A DNA stretch of 64,000 nucleotides from Streptomyces avermitilis MA-4680 = NBRC 14893 (GTDB taxonomy: Bacteria > Actinomycetota > Actinomycetes > Streptomycetales > Streptomycetaceae): contig NC_003155.5 in NCBI RefSeq assembly GCF_000009765.2, positions 248,001-312,000 on the forward strand, written 5' to 3'. Of this stretch, positions 36,346 to 45,743 are shown piece by piece. Numbering within the stretch: the stretch's first letter is position 1; every line of letters starts with the position of its first letter. The notes beneath the pieces are model-generated. The model was not told the origin of the DNA. It saw only the letters and a program-made list of their open reading frames with translations, and did not search any database. Position numbers and translations under genes: made by a program.

Positions 36346-38645
36346 GACATGGCGGACGCGGGCGGGGCCCCAAGCGCGTGGGCATGCGCTACTTGTCATT
36401 GCTGGTATTTGGAGCGGGCGGAGCGTTAGTGCTGGCGCAGAGCTCCGGCCAGAGCGTGGCCGCAGTGGGGATGGGACTACTGACAGCGCTGGGAGGCTTC
36501 TATCTGGCCTGGAAGGCCTTCCAGCAGGACCGCGACCAAGTCACCGCCATGAGCCTGGGGACGGCTGTCGACCAGTTGGCGGAAGCGGTGAAGAAACAGT
36601 GGGACGCTGAGGCGTCGGTCCGCCGTTTGAACGACCCATACCCACTGCCGGTCGCCTGGCGGGCCGCTGATGCAGACCTGGTACAGCCCTGGACGTTGCT
36701 GGCCGACGTAGCGCGGGGCTGGCCCGGTGGTCCCCCCGGTGATCCCGCCCAATGGCCTACGGATGCCGCCGGGCTGGCGGGCGCTGATGCGCAGATCGGT
36801 GAGGTGTTTGCCCAGCGGGTACCCACCCGCCGCCTGGTCGTCCTCGGCGATCCCGGCTCCGGCAAATCCATGCTGCTCATCCGCCTGCTCCACGACCTGA
36901 TCGCACAGCGACCCGACGATGGCCCGGTGCCGGTGCTGTTCTCCCTGGCCTCCTGGAACCCTACCCACCGACCCTTGCAGAGCTGGCTGGCCGACCAGCT
37001 AAGACACACCTACCCCGGTCTACGTGCCCCCGCCCCTTCGGCCGCGCCCCAGGCGGGCCAGATCGACTTGGCCCAGGCGCTGCTGGATACCCGGCGGATC
37101 CTGCCGCTCGTCGACGGCTTCGACGAGCTCCCTCCTGCCCTTCACGCGATAGCCCTCGACGCCCTCAACCAGGCCCTGCCCGCGAAACAACCCCTGGTGC
37201 TGGCCAGCCGCGCCGCCGCCTACCGGGAGGCACTGGCCCGGTCCGAAGTCCTGGTGCGACCGCTCAACGGCGCCGCCGGGATCCATCTGCTGCCCCTGCC
37301 CGCCGACCAGGCCGCAACCTACCTGCGCCATGACGCAGGCGGCGAGCACACCCCCGCCGCCGACCGCTGGAACAGCGTGGCCGCCCACCTGGGCACGAAC
37401 ACCCTCGTCGGGCAGGCCCTGAGCACCCCCCTGGGCCTCTTCTTGGCCCGCACCATCTACAACCCACGCCCCGATATCCTGGGCGCACCCGCCCCCGTCC
37501 CTCACCCGGACGAGCTGTACGACACCACCATCTTCCCCACCCGCGCCGCCCTCGATACCCACCTGTTCAACGCCTACATCCCCGCCGCCTACACCCGCCA
37601 CCAACCGAACCCCCTCCGGTGGTCTCCATCCCAGGCCTACCGCACCCTGGTCTTCCTCGCCCGACACCTGGAGACCAACCGTAACGGCAGCCCGGACCTT
37701 GCCTGGTGGGAACTTCACCACGCCAACCCCGCGTACATCCGCCGCCTGACAGCTGGGCTCATGGTCGGGCTCGGGCCTGGGCTCCTGCTCGGGCTCGTGT
37801 ACGGGGTCGGCCTCGGGCTCGCGGCCGGGATCGGGCTCGCGGCCGGTCTCACGTACGGACTTATAGGTGGTGGGCTTGGGTCCGCCCCCTCAAACATTCC
37901 AAGTACACGGCTACGTTGGTCGCGCCGCAGGTTCGCGGGCTGGCTCGGGGCCGGGCTTGCCCTCGGACTCGTGGGCGGACTCGCGTTCGGGCTCGGGATC
38001 GCGGGCGAACGCGGAGCCTGGCTCGCGACCGGGATCTTGCCCGGCGAGCACGGATTCGTGGGCTGGCTCGCGTTCGGGCTCGCGCTCGGACTCATTGCCG
38101 GACTCGCGTGCGGACTCACGTTCGGACTCACAGGCGAGAAGCCTGCCCTAACCACCATGATCGGCCCTGCGACACTACTCATCCAGGATCTCCGCACCTT
38201 CCTCGGAGGCGGGCTCGCGTACGGGCTCGGGGCCGGATTCGTGGGCGGATTCATAGGTTGGTTGGTGAGCTGGCTTGCATTCGGGGCTGAGGACGGACTC
38301 GCGTTCGGGCAGGCGTTCGGGCTCGCGTTCGGGCTCGGGGCCTCCCTTGAACAGACAGCATGGGGCGACTGGGTGATAGCCAAGGCTTATTTGGCAATGT
38401 GGCGCCGAGCGCCTTGGGATTTGATGACGTTCCTCCAGGATGCGCATCAGCATCGTGGTGTCCTGCGGCAGGTTGGGGCGGTGTACCAGTTCCGCCACCT
38501 GGACCTGCAACGCCACCTCGCCCAGCAACCCCGGTCCCTCCCCACCTACGCCGGGCAGCCCGATTCGCCATCTCGGCTCACTGGCGAACAAGCGCGGTCA
38601 ATTCATCGCCGCGGAAACACCCGAACAGGAAGCCTGTTCGACTGA
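36342..38645 (+). CDS. Membrane-anchored NACHT NTPase
   Basis: About 767 residues from GTG 36342 (ATG 36384 is an equally good start). One or two N-terminal hydrophobic helices (LSLLVFGAGGALVLA, VGMGLLTALGGFYLAW) come first. A NACHT domain follows, with Walker A VVLGDPGSGKSMLLIRLLHD and Walker B ILPLVDGFDELP. The C-terminal third is a striking glycine/leucine repeat region, GLGPGLLLGLVYGVGLGLAA and similar, that could span the membrane up to eight times, ending in a soluble tail. Related Streptomyces proteins are thought to act in conflict or signalling, with the membrane part as likely effector. The latter is inference. Confidence 0.85.
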   Translation: MRHGGRGRGPKRVGMRYLSLLVFGAGGALVLAQSSGQSVAAVGMGLLTALGGFYLAWKAFQQDRDQVTAMSLGTAVDQLAEAVKKQWDAEASVRRLNDPYPLPVAWRAADADLVQPWTLLADVARGWPGGPPGDPAQWPTDAAGLAGADAQIGEVFAQRVPTRRLVVLGDPGSGKSMLLIRLLHDLIAQRPDDGPVPVLFSLASWNPTHRPLQSWLADQLRHTYPGLRAPAPSAAPQAGQIDLAQALLDTRRILPLVDGFDELPPALHAIALDALNQALPAKQPLVLASRAAAYREALARSEVLVRPLNGAAGIHLLPLPADQAATYLRHDAGGEHTPAADRWNSVAAHLGTNTLVGQALSTPLGLFLARTIYNPRPDILGAPAPVPHPDELYDTTIFPTRAALDTHLFNAYIPAAYTRHQPNPLRWSPSQAYRTLVFLARHLETNRNGSPDLAWWELHHANPAYIRRLTAGLMVGLGPGLLLGLVYGVGLGLAAGIGLAAGLTYGLIGGGLGSAPSNIPSTRLRWSRRRFAGWLGAGLALGLVGGLAFGLGIAGERGAWLATGILPGEHGFVGWLAFGLALGLIAGLACGLTFGLTGEKPALTTMIGPATLLIQDLRTFLGGGLAYGLGAGFVGGFIGWLVSWLAFGAEDGLAFGQAFGLAFGLGASLEQTAWGDWVIAKAYLAMWRRAPWDLMTFLQDAHQHRGVLRQVGAVYQFRHLDLQRHLAQQPRSLPTYAGQPDSPSRLTGEQARSIHRRGNTRTGSLFD

Positions 38646-39198
38646 CCAAGCCTCTCGAGCGGTAAGCAGATGGCTGCTCAGAGCTCCCCTTCTCCGGCGG
38701 TGCTGGGGGCGGCAAGCAAGGTGGCATAGACGTCTGTACGGACCTCGCGCTGAGTGGCGCGGGCCTAGACGGTGAAGGCCTGGCCAGCGACATTGAACTG
38801 GGGGCGAGAACCTGCCGGCGCGGTGATCCACTGCGAATAGCCCACGACGTAACCAGCATTGGCGGTCGCGAGGCGGCAGAAGCCGAACGAGGGTGGGCGG
38901 CAGGGCGGAAACCACACGTCGCGCGCGCCGATCTCGCCCGGCTCTCATGGACCGCCCGCGAGGCCGGGGCCGCGCGCCGGTCCGACAGGCGGTAAATGGG
39001 CCCTCCTCGGCAGGCCCCGCCGTCCCGGACAGACCGCGCAGGAGGCTCGCTGCCGTGCTCCCGCGTACCCCGGGTACCCGACGGATGCGGAAGCCGACCT
39101 CGTCCTGGCGGTGGCGCGGTCGTGCTCACCGTGCCCTTGGGCTGCGCCCGTTACTCGGCGGCCCACCAACTCGTGGGCCTGAGCGAAGCAAGGTTCAC
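38646..39198. other. Region without a confident gene
   Basis: Open frames are present on both strands but lack ribosome binding sites and family features. It may contain the 3' remains of older genes. Confidence 0.3.
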
Positions 39199-39561
39199 AT
39201 GCGGCTCCCCGAGACCGCGCTGATCACGGTCGGCGCACTCGTCTCGGGCACGAGAGCCCTGTTCTGTGGGGCGTGTTGTGGGTGGGTGATCGCCGAGGAC
39301 CTGGAGAAGATCAGCAGTCTCGCCACCCCCGCGGGCCATTACGGTGCCGACCCTGACGAAGATCCCGTGCGTGAGGCACTGGCTGTGCCGACTGGCCAGA
39401 TGCGTGCTCAGTTGGGTGCGATGCCCCGTCCGCTGCCCAAGACCTCGAAGCCGCCGTCCGTCAGATTCCGGCGGCCTGCACTTGGGCGAAGGTGCCGACC
39501 TTCGCCGACCATGCCTGCTGATCCGGTACAGCACGCCAGCCGATCAGCGAGTCAGGGGTGA
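39199..39561 (+). CDS. Hypothetical protein, doubtful C-terminus
   Basis: From ATG 39199 the first ~85 codons have good bias (LPETALITVGALVSGTRALF, CGACCGWVIAEDLEKISSLA, DEDPVREALAVPTGQMRAQL). After about 39460 the frame overlaps the 3' end of a convincing opposite-strand gene and looks random. It is probably a gene whose C-terminus was lost. A CGACCGW segment might bind metal. Confidence 0.35.
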   Translation: MRLPETALITVGALVSGTRALFCGACCGWVIAEDLEKISSLATPAGHYGADPDEDPVREALAVPTGQMRAQLGAMPRPLPKTSKPPSVRFRRPALGRRCRPSPTMPADPVQHASRSASQG

Positions 39562-39775
39562 CAGTGTCAGGCCAGATCACGTAGCCGAGCATGATGAGTT
39601 CGCACCCCGCCGCATGCGCGGCGTCGACCGGGAATGTCGGCCAGTCGGGCCAGTGTGAGAGGTGCTTCTCGGCGAGGGGCTCGAAGCCGTCATCCCGGAC
39701 CACTTGCAGAAGATAGCCGCTGTCCGCGGCCTTGCAGATGGCAGTGAGATCACGGCGGCAGTTCTCAGTTGCCAT
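39461..39775 (-). CDS. Hypothetical small protein
   Basis: A 104-residue soluble protein from ATG 39775. Compact alpha/beta pattern: RRDLTAICKAADSGYLLQVV, then AEKHLSHWPDWPTFPVDAAH, then CELIMLGYVIWPDTVTPDSL. It has no signal or membrane segment. Codon bias is good and the frame clean. Family not recognised; similar small accessory proteins are common in Streptomyces islands. Confidence 0.55.
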   Translation of the reverse strand: MATENCRRDLTAICKAADSGYLLQVVRDDGFEPLAEKHLSHWPDWPTFPVDAAHAAGCELIMLGYVIWPDTVTPDSLIGWRAVPDQQAWSAKVGTFAQVQAAGI

Positions 39776-40172
39776 GCCAGGACGCTAAAGGAAACGCCGT
39801 ACTGGCGGAGCGTCGGGTACCGGCGTGGAGGCTGGTCAGCGCCCGCGGCGATCAGACCCCATCCGCCGAGTGCGGCGCTCGGCCGCTACTGACTTCGGCG
39901 TTCTAGGGTCTGTCGAGAGCGAGGCCCGTCCCAGGCAAGGAATCCGCCGGGGATGCCGGCCGGTACTGCAGTGCCTTGAGCCATCTACGGAGCAGAGTCT
40001 CCAACTCGCCGAGGGTGCGGGGCCGCCAGGTTGGCAAACCTCCGCATGATATGCGCCCATAGGCCCTGGGAGTCGATGGCTGGCGCAGTCAGGAGCGGAC
40101 GCGCGCGCTGTTGGTCGTGGCAGCAGTGAAGCGCAATGCCGGTAAAGACCCCTGGGCCAAGCCGCCCGGAGG
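39776..40172. other. Intergenic region with a possible gene scrap
   Basis: A minus-strand stretch (about 39905-40030) reads TWRPRTLGELETLLRRWLKA then LQYRP with normal codon bias and ends at a TAG. It has only a TTG directly against GGAGG as a start and is probably a remnant. Nothing else was seen. Confidence 0.3.
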
Positions 40173-40568
40173 TCAGGAATTCCTCTGCACGATTGAGGAG
40201 TTGCTGATCGTGCCTCTGCCGGTTGCTTTGGCGATGGCCTCGGCGTTGTCGATGTTGACTTCCAGGTTCGACACTTCGGCTGCACTGCCGGTGGCTTCGA
40301 TGCGCACTGCGGCGTCGGCGCCGTGGGCGACCCGGATGCGGTCGAGGTGGCCGCGACGCCGGGCTGTGAGCCGGGCAGTCGGCGGTGAATCCGACCGACC
40401 GTGTGCGGCGGAAGCCGCGGCTGCTGCGGCACCGGCGATGACGAGGACCACGGCCGCAGCGATCAGGGCCGGGCTCCACCGGGTGGTGACCAGGTTGGTC
40501 ACCACCGCGGTGGCGGCGGACAGCACCGCTCCGACCGCCGCCGTGACCTTCGGACCTGGCATGTACAT
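40173..40568 (-). CDS. Small membrane protein, divergent partner of the TPR-ATPase
   Basis: About 131 residues from ATG 40568 (GGGGGTGG upstream). Two hydrophobic helices (TAAVGAVLSAATAVVTNLV; ALIAAAVVLVIAGAAAAAAS) are followed by a basic linker and a soluble C-terminus with Asn/Ile-containing strands (VSNLEVNIDNAEAIAKATG). It is divergent from the AAA-TPR gene 158 bp away. In Streptomyces conflict loci, small two-helix proteins often accompany such NTPases as candidate membrane effectors. That link is inferred only from position. Confidence 0.6.
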   Translation of the reverse strand: MYMPGPKVTAAVGAVLSAATAVVTNLVTTRWSPALIAAAVVLVIAGAAAAAASAAHGRSDSPPTARLTARRRGHLDRIRVAHGADAAVRIEATGSAAEVSNLEVNIDNAEAIAKATGRGTISNSSIVQRNS

Positions 40569-40725
40569 GGCCACCCCCTGTGATGGTCCGACGCGGCAAT
40601 ACACCAACGTGTCCGTCGCCGCAAAGGCACATCCGACATCTCAGTTACCGCCCTACCATCACGACCGATGGCCAGCGTGGAGTCCCACCTTGCCAGAGAC
40701 TGTCACCGCTGGGGGGCCAACCACC

Positions 40726-43700
40726 GTGTCTCAGGTATTCACCGATCGCCGGGAGGCACTGGCCGCGGTCGAGCGGCTGACGGGCGAGAGCTCGCCGCTC
40801 CGGGTGCTCGTAGTGCAGGGTGTGTCCGGGACCGGCAAATCCACGCTGCTGCGCTACGTGCTGCACCACGGCCGGCGTGGCCTTCGTACGGTCCGGCTGG
40901 ACGTGCTCGATGTGGTCCTGGCCCCGTTGCCGGTGGAAACCGACGTGGTGCTGCGCCTGGTGAGGTCCCTGGCCATCCAGCTGTCCACGGCCGGGCCCTG
41001 GTGGCGCCGACGCCGCCTGCGCCGGCAGGCCGAGCTTATCGGGGCGGAGCACCCCGCAACCATCACCATGATCGCCCGAGGGCACGGGCAGATCACCGGT
41101 GTCTCGGCGGTCGCCGACGGGGCCGCGCCTACCGCGCAACGCCGGGAGGCGTGGGTGCAGGCGATGCTGAGCATCGCCGCACGGGTGCGCCGCCCGGTTT
41201 TGCTGGTGGTGGATACAACGGAGTTGCTGTATGTGTTCGACGATGCCGCCCGAGAAGACCGGGCTCGCACGGCGATCGGCGTCGGAGACTGGTTCGTGCG
41301 GGACATGCTGGTCCGGCTGCTGGACGTGTCTGCCCGGCTGCGGGTGATCCTTGCGGGGCAGGACCAGCTGACGATGACGGGCCTGCCCGATTCGGCCTGG
41401 CAGGAGCTGGAACTTTCACCCTGGAGTCAGGACGACGTCGTCGACCACTTTGCCGCCTTGGGCCTGGGCCTGGAGCCGGCGCGACAGGCCTACATGATGT
41501 CCGGCGGAATGCCACTGATCGCAGCCGCCATCGCTGACCTTTGCCAGAGCGGAATCGGCGGTGAGGGCGCGTGGCTGGATCAGGCGGCGGGGCAGCCGAC
41601 GTCGACCTGGCTGGTGGACAACATTCTGGGTCGGCTCTCGGCCGAGCAGCGCATGCTGGTACAGGCCGCCTGCGTGTTACGAGTCATCACCGAGCCCGCG
41701 CTGGCCCGCCTGGTGGCCGACACCCCGCTAAGCGCCGGCTGGTTCACTGCCCTGGCTCGCCACCAACTCTTACAGACCGCGCCAGCCACAAACCGGGCAC
41801 CCCGTCTGGTGATGCACGCCACCATTCGGGGATGGCTGCTGGAGCACCTGGCCCGCGCCGACCGCGACCGGATCCCCGACCGCCGGCAGCTCCCGCGCTG
41901 GCACCGGGCCGCTGCCGAGTTCTACGCCGCCTTGGCCGAGGGGAGACTCTCTGCCGAGGAGATGTACCACCGCTTCGCCGCCGGAGACGCCGCTCCCACC
42001 AGATGCCGGCTATGGGAACAGGCCGTCCTGGCAGCCGTCACCGACGGCCGTCTCGGTGATGCGTTCACACTGGCCCAGACCGCGACTGTCGCGGCCGCCG
42101 AACCGGCCCAGCCGACCGTGCCCCACCCCGCGTTGGCACTGGCCTTCCATGCCCAGGCCCACATCGCGCTCTTGCAAGGCCACCTGCACCAGGCCGACCG
42201 TCTGGCCGCCGACGCCGACCGGCACTACCAGCAAGTGCCCGACACTTTCGGGCAGGCACAAGTGGCCTGGATGCGGGGCGAGCTGGCCTGGCGCGAGGAC
42301 CGCTACGACGACGCCGCGGCTTTCTGGCGCCGCTCACTTCACACCCCTGGAGGCATCACCGAACCGGCCGACCGCGCCGACCTGGCTCTCGCATTAGCCC
42401 GTGCCGTCTGCTGCATCGGTGACCTGCCCGCCCTCGACACCGCCGTCGACACTGCACGCCATCTGGCCGCCGACGCCACCGCACCGGCTCCACATCCGAC
42501 CGATACGACCGCTCACCGGCTCCCGATGATCCCGCTCACCCCCACCACTACGGCCCAGATCCGCCCCGTCACCCTGCTGCGTCTCCAAGCCACCGGCGCC
42601 TTCCTCACCAGCAACTATGCCCGCGCCGATGCCCTCATCACGCAGGGTGTCCGCCTGGCCGGCACACTCGGCGAACCCGGCAGGCACGAACAAGCCCTGC
42701 TCCACGCCGTGTACGCGAGTGCCGCGCTGCTGCGCGACGACCTCGACGCCGCCGAAGAGGCGCTGAAGCAGGGTCTACAGGCTGCCCGGAACTGTCCCAA
42801 CGCTCGATGCCGTATCAACCTCCTGCTTCGGCAGGCGCGCCTGGCCCGAATCAGAGCCCAATCCGGCCCCGGTCTGCCCACACACCCGAACCCCGCACCA
42901 GCAGCGGTCCAGATCTCGCTGAAGGCCGCCACCGAAGCGGCCCACCAGCGCGCCCTCAGCGAGCGGTACGTCCAAGCCGCCCTCGACCTGGCCCTCGACC
43001 TCACCGACCGAGCCAGCCAAGCCGACGCACTGGACAACCTGGGATATGTCGCTCTTGACCGCGGGGACCTCAACACCGCCCATCAGCACCATGAGCAGGC
43101 CCTGACCCTCTACCAGCACACCGGAAACCGCCTCGGCCAAGCCCTCGCACTGAACAACCTGGGAAATGTGGCCCGTGAGCGCGGGGACCTGGACACTGCC
43201 GAACAGCACCACAACCAAGCCCTGACCTTGTACCGGCAGGCCGGCAGCCGATTCGGCCAGGCCAGCGCACTAGACAGGCTGGGGATGGTTGCCAAGGAGA
43301 GCGGGGACCTGGACAACGCCGAGCAGCACCACAACCAAGCCCTGAACCTCTACCAGCAGATCGGCCACCGCTCCGGCCAGGTCGCCGCACTCGGCAATCT
43401 GGGGAACGTCGCCCGGGACCGCGGAAAGCCGGAGAGCGCCAAGCAGTACTACGAGCAGGCAATGGCCTCCTTCCAGCAGATCGGCGACCGCTCCGGCCAG
43501 GCCACCGCGCTGGACCATCTGGGGAAGCTGGCCCGGGACCGTGGGGACCTGGACACCGCCGAGCAGCACCACAACCAGGCCCTGGCCCTGTTTCAACAGA
43601 TCGGCCACCGCTCCGGCCAGGCCACCGCGCTGGACAACCTGGGACATGTAGCTGAAGACCGCGGGGACCTGAACACCGCCATGCAGCATTTCGAGCAATC

Positions 43701-44160
43701 CCTGGCCCTCGAACGGCAGACCGGCGACCGCCTCGGCCAGGCACACGCACTGGACAACCTAGGGCACCTGGCCTGGTGCCGTAGGGACCTGGACACCGCC
43801 GAGCAGCACCACAACCAAGCCCTGGCCCTCTACCGGCAGACCGGCAGCCGACCCGGCCAAGCCACGGCGCTAATGGGTCTGGGGAGCGTTGCCCGCGGTC
43901 GCCGGGACCTGGTCACCGCCAAGCAGCGCTACGAGCAGGCATTGACCCTCTACCAACAGACCAGCAATGCCTCCGGCCAGGCCGCTGCGCTGAACAACCT
44001 GGGGATGGTCGCTCAGGACCGCGCGGACCTGAACACCGCCAAGCAGCTCTACGAGCAGGCCCTCGCCCTGTACCGGCAGACCGGCCACTACCCCGGCGAG
44101 CAGCAGGTCCTGCGCTTCATCAACCAGCTCGACGGTCTCGCCCCGCCTTCGGGCCCATGA
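40726..44160 (+). CDS. STAND ATPase with nine C-terminal TPRs
   Basis: A 1144-residue protein from GTG 40726. A P-loop ATPase domain lies at about residues 5-330 (Walker A LVVQGVSGTGKSTLLRYVL; Walker B RRPVLLVVDTTELLYVF; sensor VSARLRVILAGQD). A helical middle with degenerate TPRs follows, then nine regular 40-residue TPRs from about residue 765 (for example ALDNLGHVAEDRGDLNTAMQ). This NB-TPR layout is that of signalling STAND ATPases, including several anti-phage types. The N-terminus has no effector domain, so an associated effector such as the divergent membrane protein would be needed. Confidence 0.85.
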   Translation: MSQVFTDRREALAAVERLTGESSPLRVLVVQGVSGTGKSTLLRYVLHHGRRGLRTVRLDVLDVVLAPLPVETDVVLRLVRSLAIQLSTAGPWWRRRRLRRQAELIGAEHPATITMIARGHGQITGVSAVADGAAPTAQRREAWVQAMLSIAARVRRPVLLVVDTTELLYVFDDAAREDRARTAIGVGDWFVRDMLVRLLDVSARLRVILAGQDQLTMTGLPDSAWQELELSPWSQDDVVDHFAALGLGLEPARQAYMMSGGMPLIAAAIADLCQSGIGGEGAWLDQAAGQPTSTWLVDNILGRLSAEQRMLVQAACVLRVITEPALARLVADTPLSAGWFTALARHQLLQTAPATNRAPRLVMHATIRGWLLEHLARADRDRIPDRRQLPRWHRAAAEFYAALAEGRLSAEEMYHRFAAGDAAPTRCRLWEQAVLAAVTDGRLGDAFTLAQTATVAAAEPAQPTVPHPALALAFHAQAHIALLQGHLHQADRLAADADRHYQQVPDTFGQAQVAWMRGELAWREDRYDDAAAFWRRSLHTPGGITEPADRADLALALARAVCCIGDLPALDTAVDTARHLAADATAPAPHPTDTTAHRLPMIPLTPTTTAQIRPVTLLRLQATGAFLTSNYARADALITQGVRLAGTLGEPGRHEQALLHAVYASAALLRDDLDAAEEALKQGLQAARNCPNARCRINLLLRQARLARIRAQSGPGLPTHPNPAPAAVQISLKAATEAAHQRALSERYVQAALDLALDLTDRASQADALDNLGYVALDRGDLNTAHQHHEQALTLYQHTGNRLGQALALNNLGNVARERGDLDTAEQHHNQALTLYRQAGSRFGQASALDRLGMVAKESGDLDNAEQHHNQALNLYQQIGHRSGQVAALGNLGNVARDRGKPESAKQYYEQAMASFQQIGDRSGQATALDHLGKLARDRGDLDTAEQHHNQALALFQQIGHRSGQATALDNLGHVAEDRGDLNTAMQHFEQSLALERQTGDRLGQAHALDNLGHLAWCRRDLDTAEQHHNQALALYRQTGSRPGQATALMGLGSVARGRRDLVTAKQRYEQALTLYQQTSNASGQAAALNNLGMVAQDRADLNTAKQLYEQALALYRQTGHYPGEQQVLRFINQLDGLAPPSGP
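43018..44097 (+). repeat. Nine tandem 120-bp repeats encoding TPRs
   Basis: Each unit is 40 codons, with the phrase CTGGGGA/AAC..GTNGCC..GACCGCGGGGACCTG around GACCGCGGGGACCTGGACAC and ending ACCGGC/ATCGGC..CGCTCCGGCCAGGC. The units are similar at DNA level as well as protein level, which suggests recent duplication or gene conversion. Confidence 0.8.
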
Positions 44161-44967
44161 CGGCGCCTGTACGAGTTAGGTGTGGACCTGCCCCAGATGC
44201 AGTGGCAGGCACGGGAGTTGAGCTGGTTGGTCACCAGGGTGGTGGCGTGTTCGATGTCGTCGCGGTTGGCGAATGACCGGCCGACGAGGACGGCTTTGGG
44301 GAAGATGCGCTACCAGCCGATCGGCTTCACCCCGCCAATCCTGCCTCCGCTAGCAACGGCCGCTTGGTCATGAACGTGCTGCCTACGTCTATAGAGCCGC
44401 GGTTGCTCCTTTGCAAAACAGCGGCTGAGCACACGCGGCGGGAATCTGCTCGCGTGCGGTGTACTGGACAGCAGCAGGTTCCCCAGTGCCGGCTTAGACA
44501 TTGTGCCGACAGACCGCTACGCAGACGGTGGCCAGCCACGGCCATGCTGCCGTCACCTGGATGAGGGTGCCGTTCGGGCCGCCCACCGTCCTGACTGCCA
44601 GCTCGGCTCCCGCGATCCGGAAGCAGCGGACGTCGGTGACGTCAACGCGGCCCCGGCATGCCCTTCGGCCCCGAAATCGCCATCGACGCAAGCGCACCAC
44701 CTCTGGACCGGCTGGTCGCTTTCACCGGCCGCGACCCCGCTTGGGCGCCCCCCGTCAGCTGCGCTGATGAGCGCCTGCGGCGTCGTCCTCGCTTGACGGA
44801 CCGGCGGGGCGGGCGGCAGCTGCCGCCCGCCCCGCCGGAGCCGCCCGCCCTGGATCATCCGCACGCCGAGAACGGCCGGGGGCGCTGCCTCGTCAGCAGG
44901 CTCGCGGCCCGCTGAGCGGTGTCGCCCCAGCCGGACTCCGCGCAGGGCAGGACGCTGTGGGCCGGGG
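44161..44967. other. Remnant-filled gap after the TPR-ATPase
   Basis: No intact gene is supported. A minus-strand scrap (about 44183-44310) reads FPKAVLVGRSFANRDDIEHA then TTLVTNQLNSR...IWGR, similar to the tail of IS630-type transposases. The rest shows no coding features. Confidence 0.4.
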
Positions 44968-45741
44968 TCAACCCCGTGAGACTGCGGGTTCGGGCTCGGC
45001 AGCGGACTCGGGCGCGCTTTCGCTGAGGCCGAACCGGCCGTGGAATCTGCGCAGGAAGCCGGGCGCGTACCAGGCCGAGTCGCCGAGCAGGCGCATCGCG
45101 GCGGGAACGAGCACACCACGGATGGCGACAGCGTCGATCAGGATCGCCAGTCCGCTGCCGAGACCGAACATCTGCATGAAACTGAGCTTGGCCGTACCGA
45201 AGGCGAAGAAGCTCACCGCGAGCAGGCAGGCGGCGGCGGTGACGATGCGCCCGGTGTGCCCGAGGCCGTTGGTGACGGCGGACTCGGTGTCCTCGCCCGG
45301 GGCGTGGAGTTCCTTGATCCGGCTGGTGACGAACACCTCGTAGTCCATCGAGAGACCGAAGACGATGCAGAACATCAGCACGGTCATCGACATCTCCATC
45401 GGCTGCGCCGTGAAGCCGAGCAGGGAGGAGAGATGGCCGTCCTGGAAGATCCGGGTCATGATGCCGAGCGTCGCCACCAGGGTGATCGCGTTCAGGGCCA
45501 GGGCGCGCAGCGGCTGCACCACGCTGCCGGTGAAGAGGAAGAGCAGGACGAAGGTGGTCACAACCACCAGGCCGATGGCGAGCGGGATCTGGCCGCTGAT
45601 GGAGTGCTTGGCGTCGACCAGTTCGGCGTCGATGCCGCCCACCAGCGGGTGGGTGCCGGGGGGCGGGGTGAGCGCCCGTACGTCGCCGACCAGGCTCTGC
45701 GCCGCGTCGGACTTCGGCGTCAAGGAGCTGACGACGCTCGA
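44968..45741 (-). pseudogene. MMPL/RND transporter, N-terminally truncated
   Basis: The last ~255 residues of an MMPL-family exporter (normal length over 700). Five hydrophobic helices are visible (SGQIPLAIGLVVVTTFVLLF; MSMTVLMFCIVFGLSMDYEV; GRIVTAAACLLAVSFFAFGT), and the characteristic FGLSMDYEVFVTSRIKEL segment is present. The frame reaches about 45741, where it meets an opposite-strand ABC transporter fragment, and everything upstream is missing. MMPL proteins export lipids or drugs; this copy cannot be functional. Confidence 0.82.
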
Positions 45742-45743
45742 CC

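Noticed and set aside
43018..44097. Regularly spaced repeats resembling an array
   Set aside because: The 120-bp period encodes 40-residue TPRs in frame; there are no short identical repeats with unique spacers, so it is not CRISPR.
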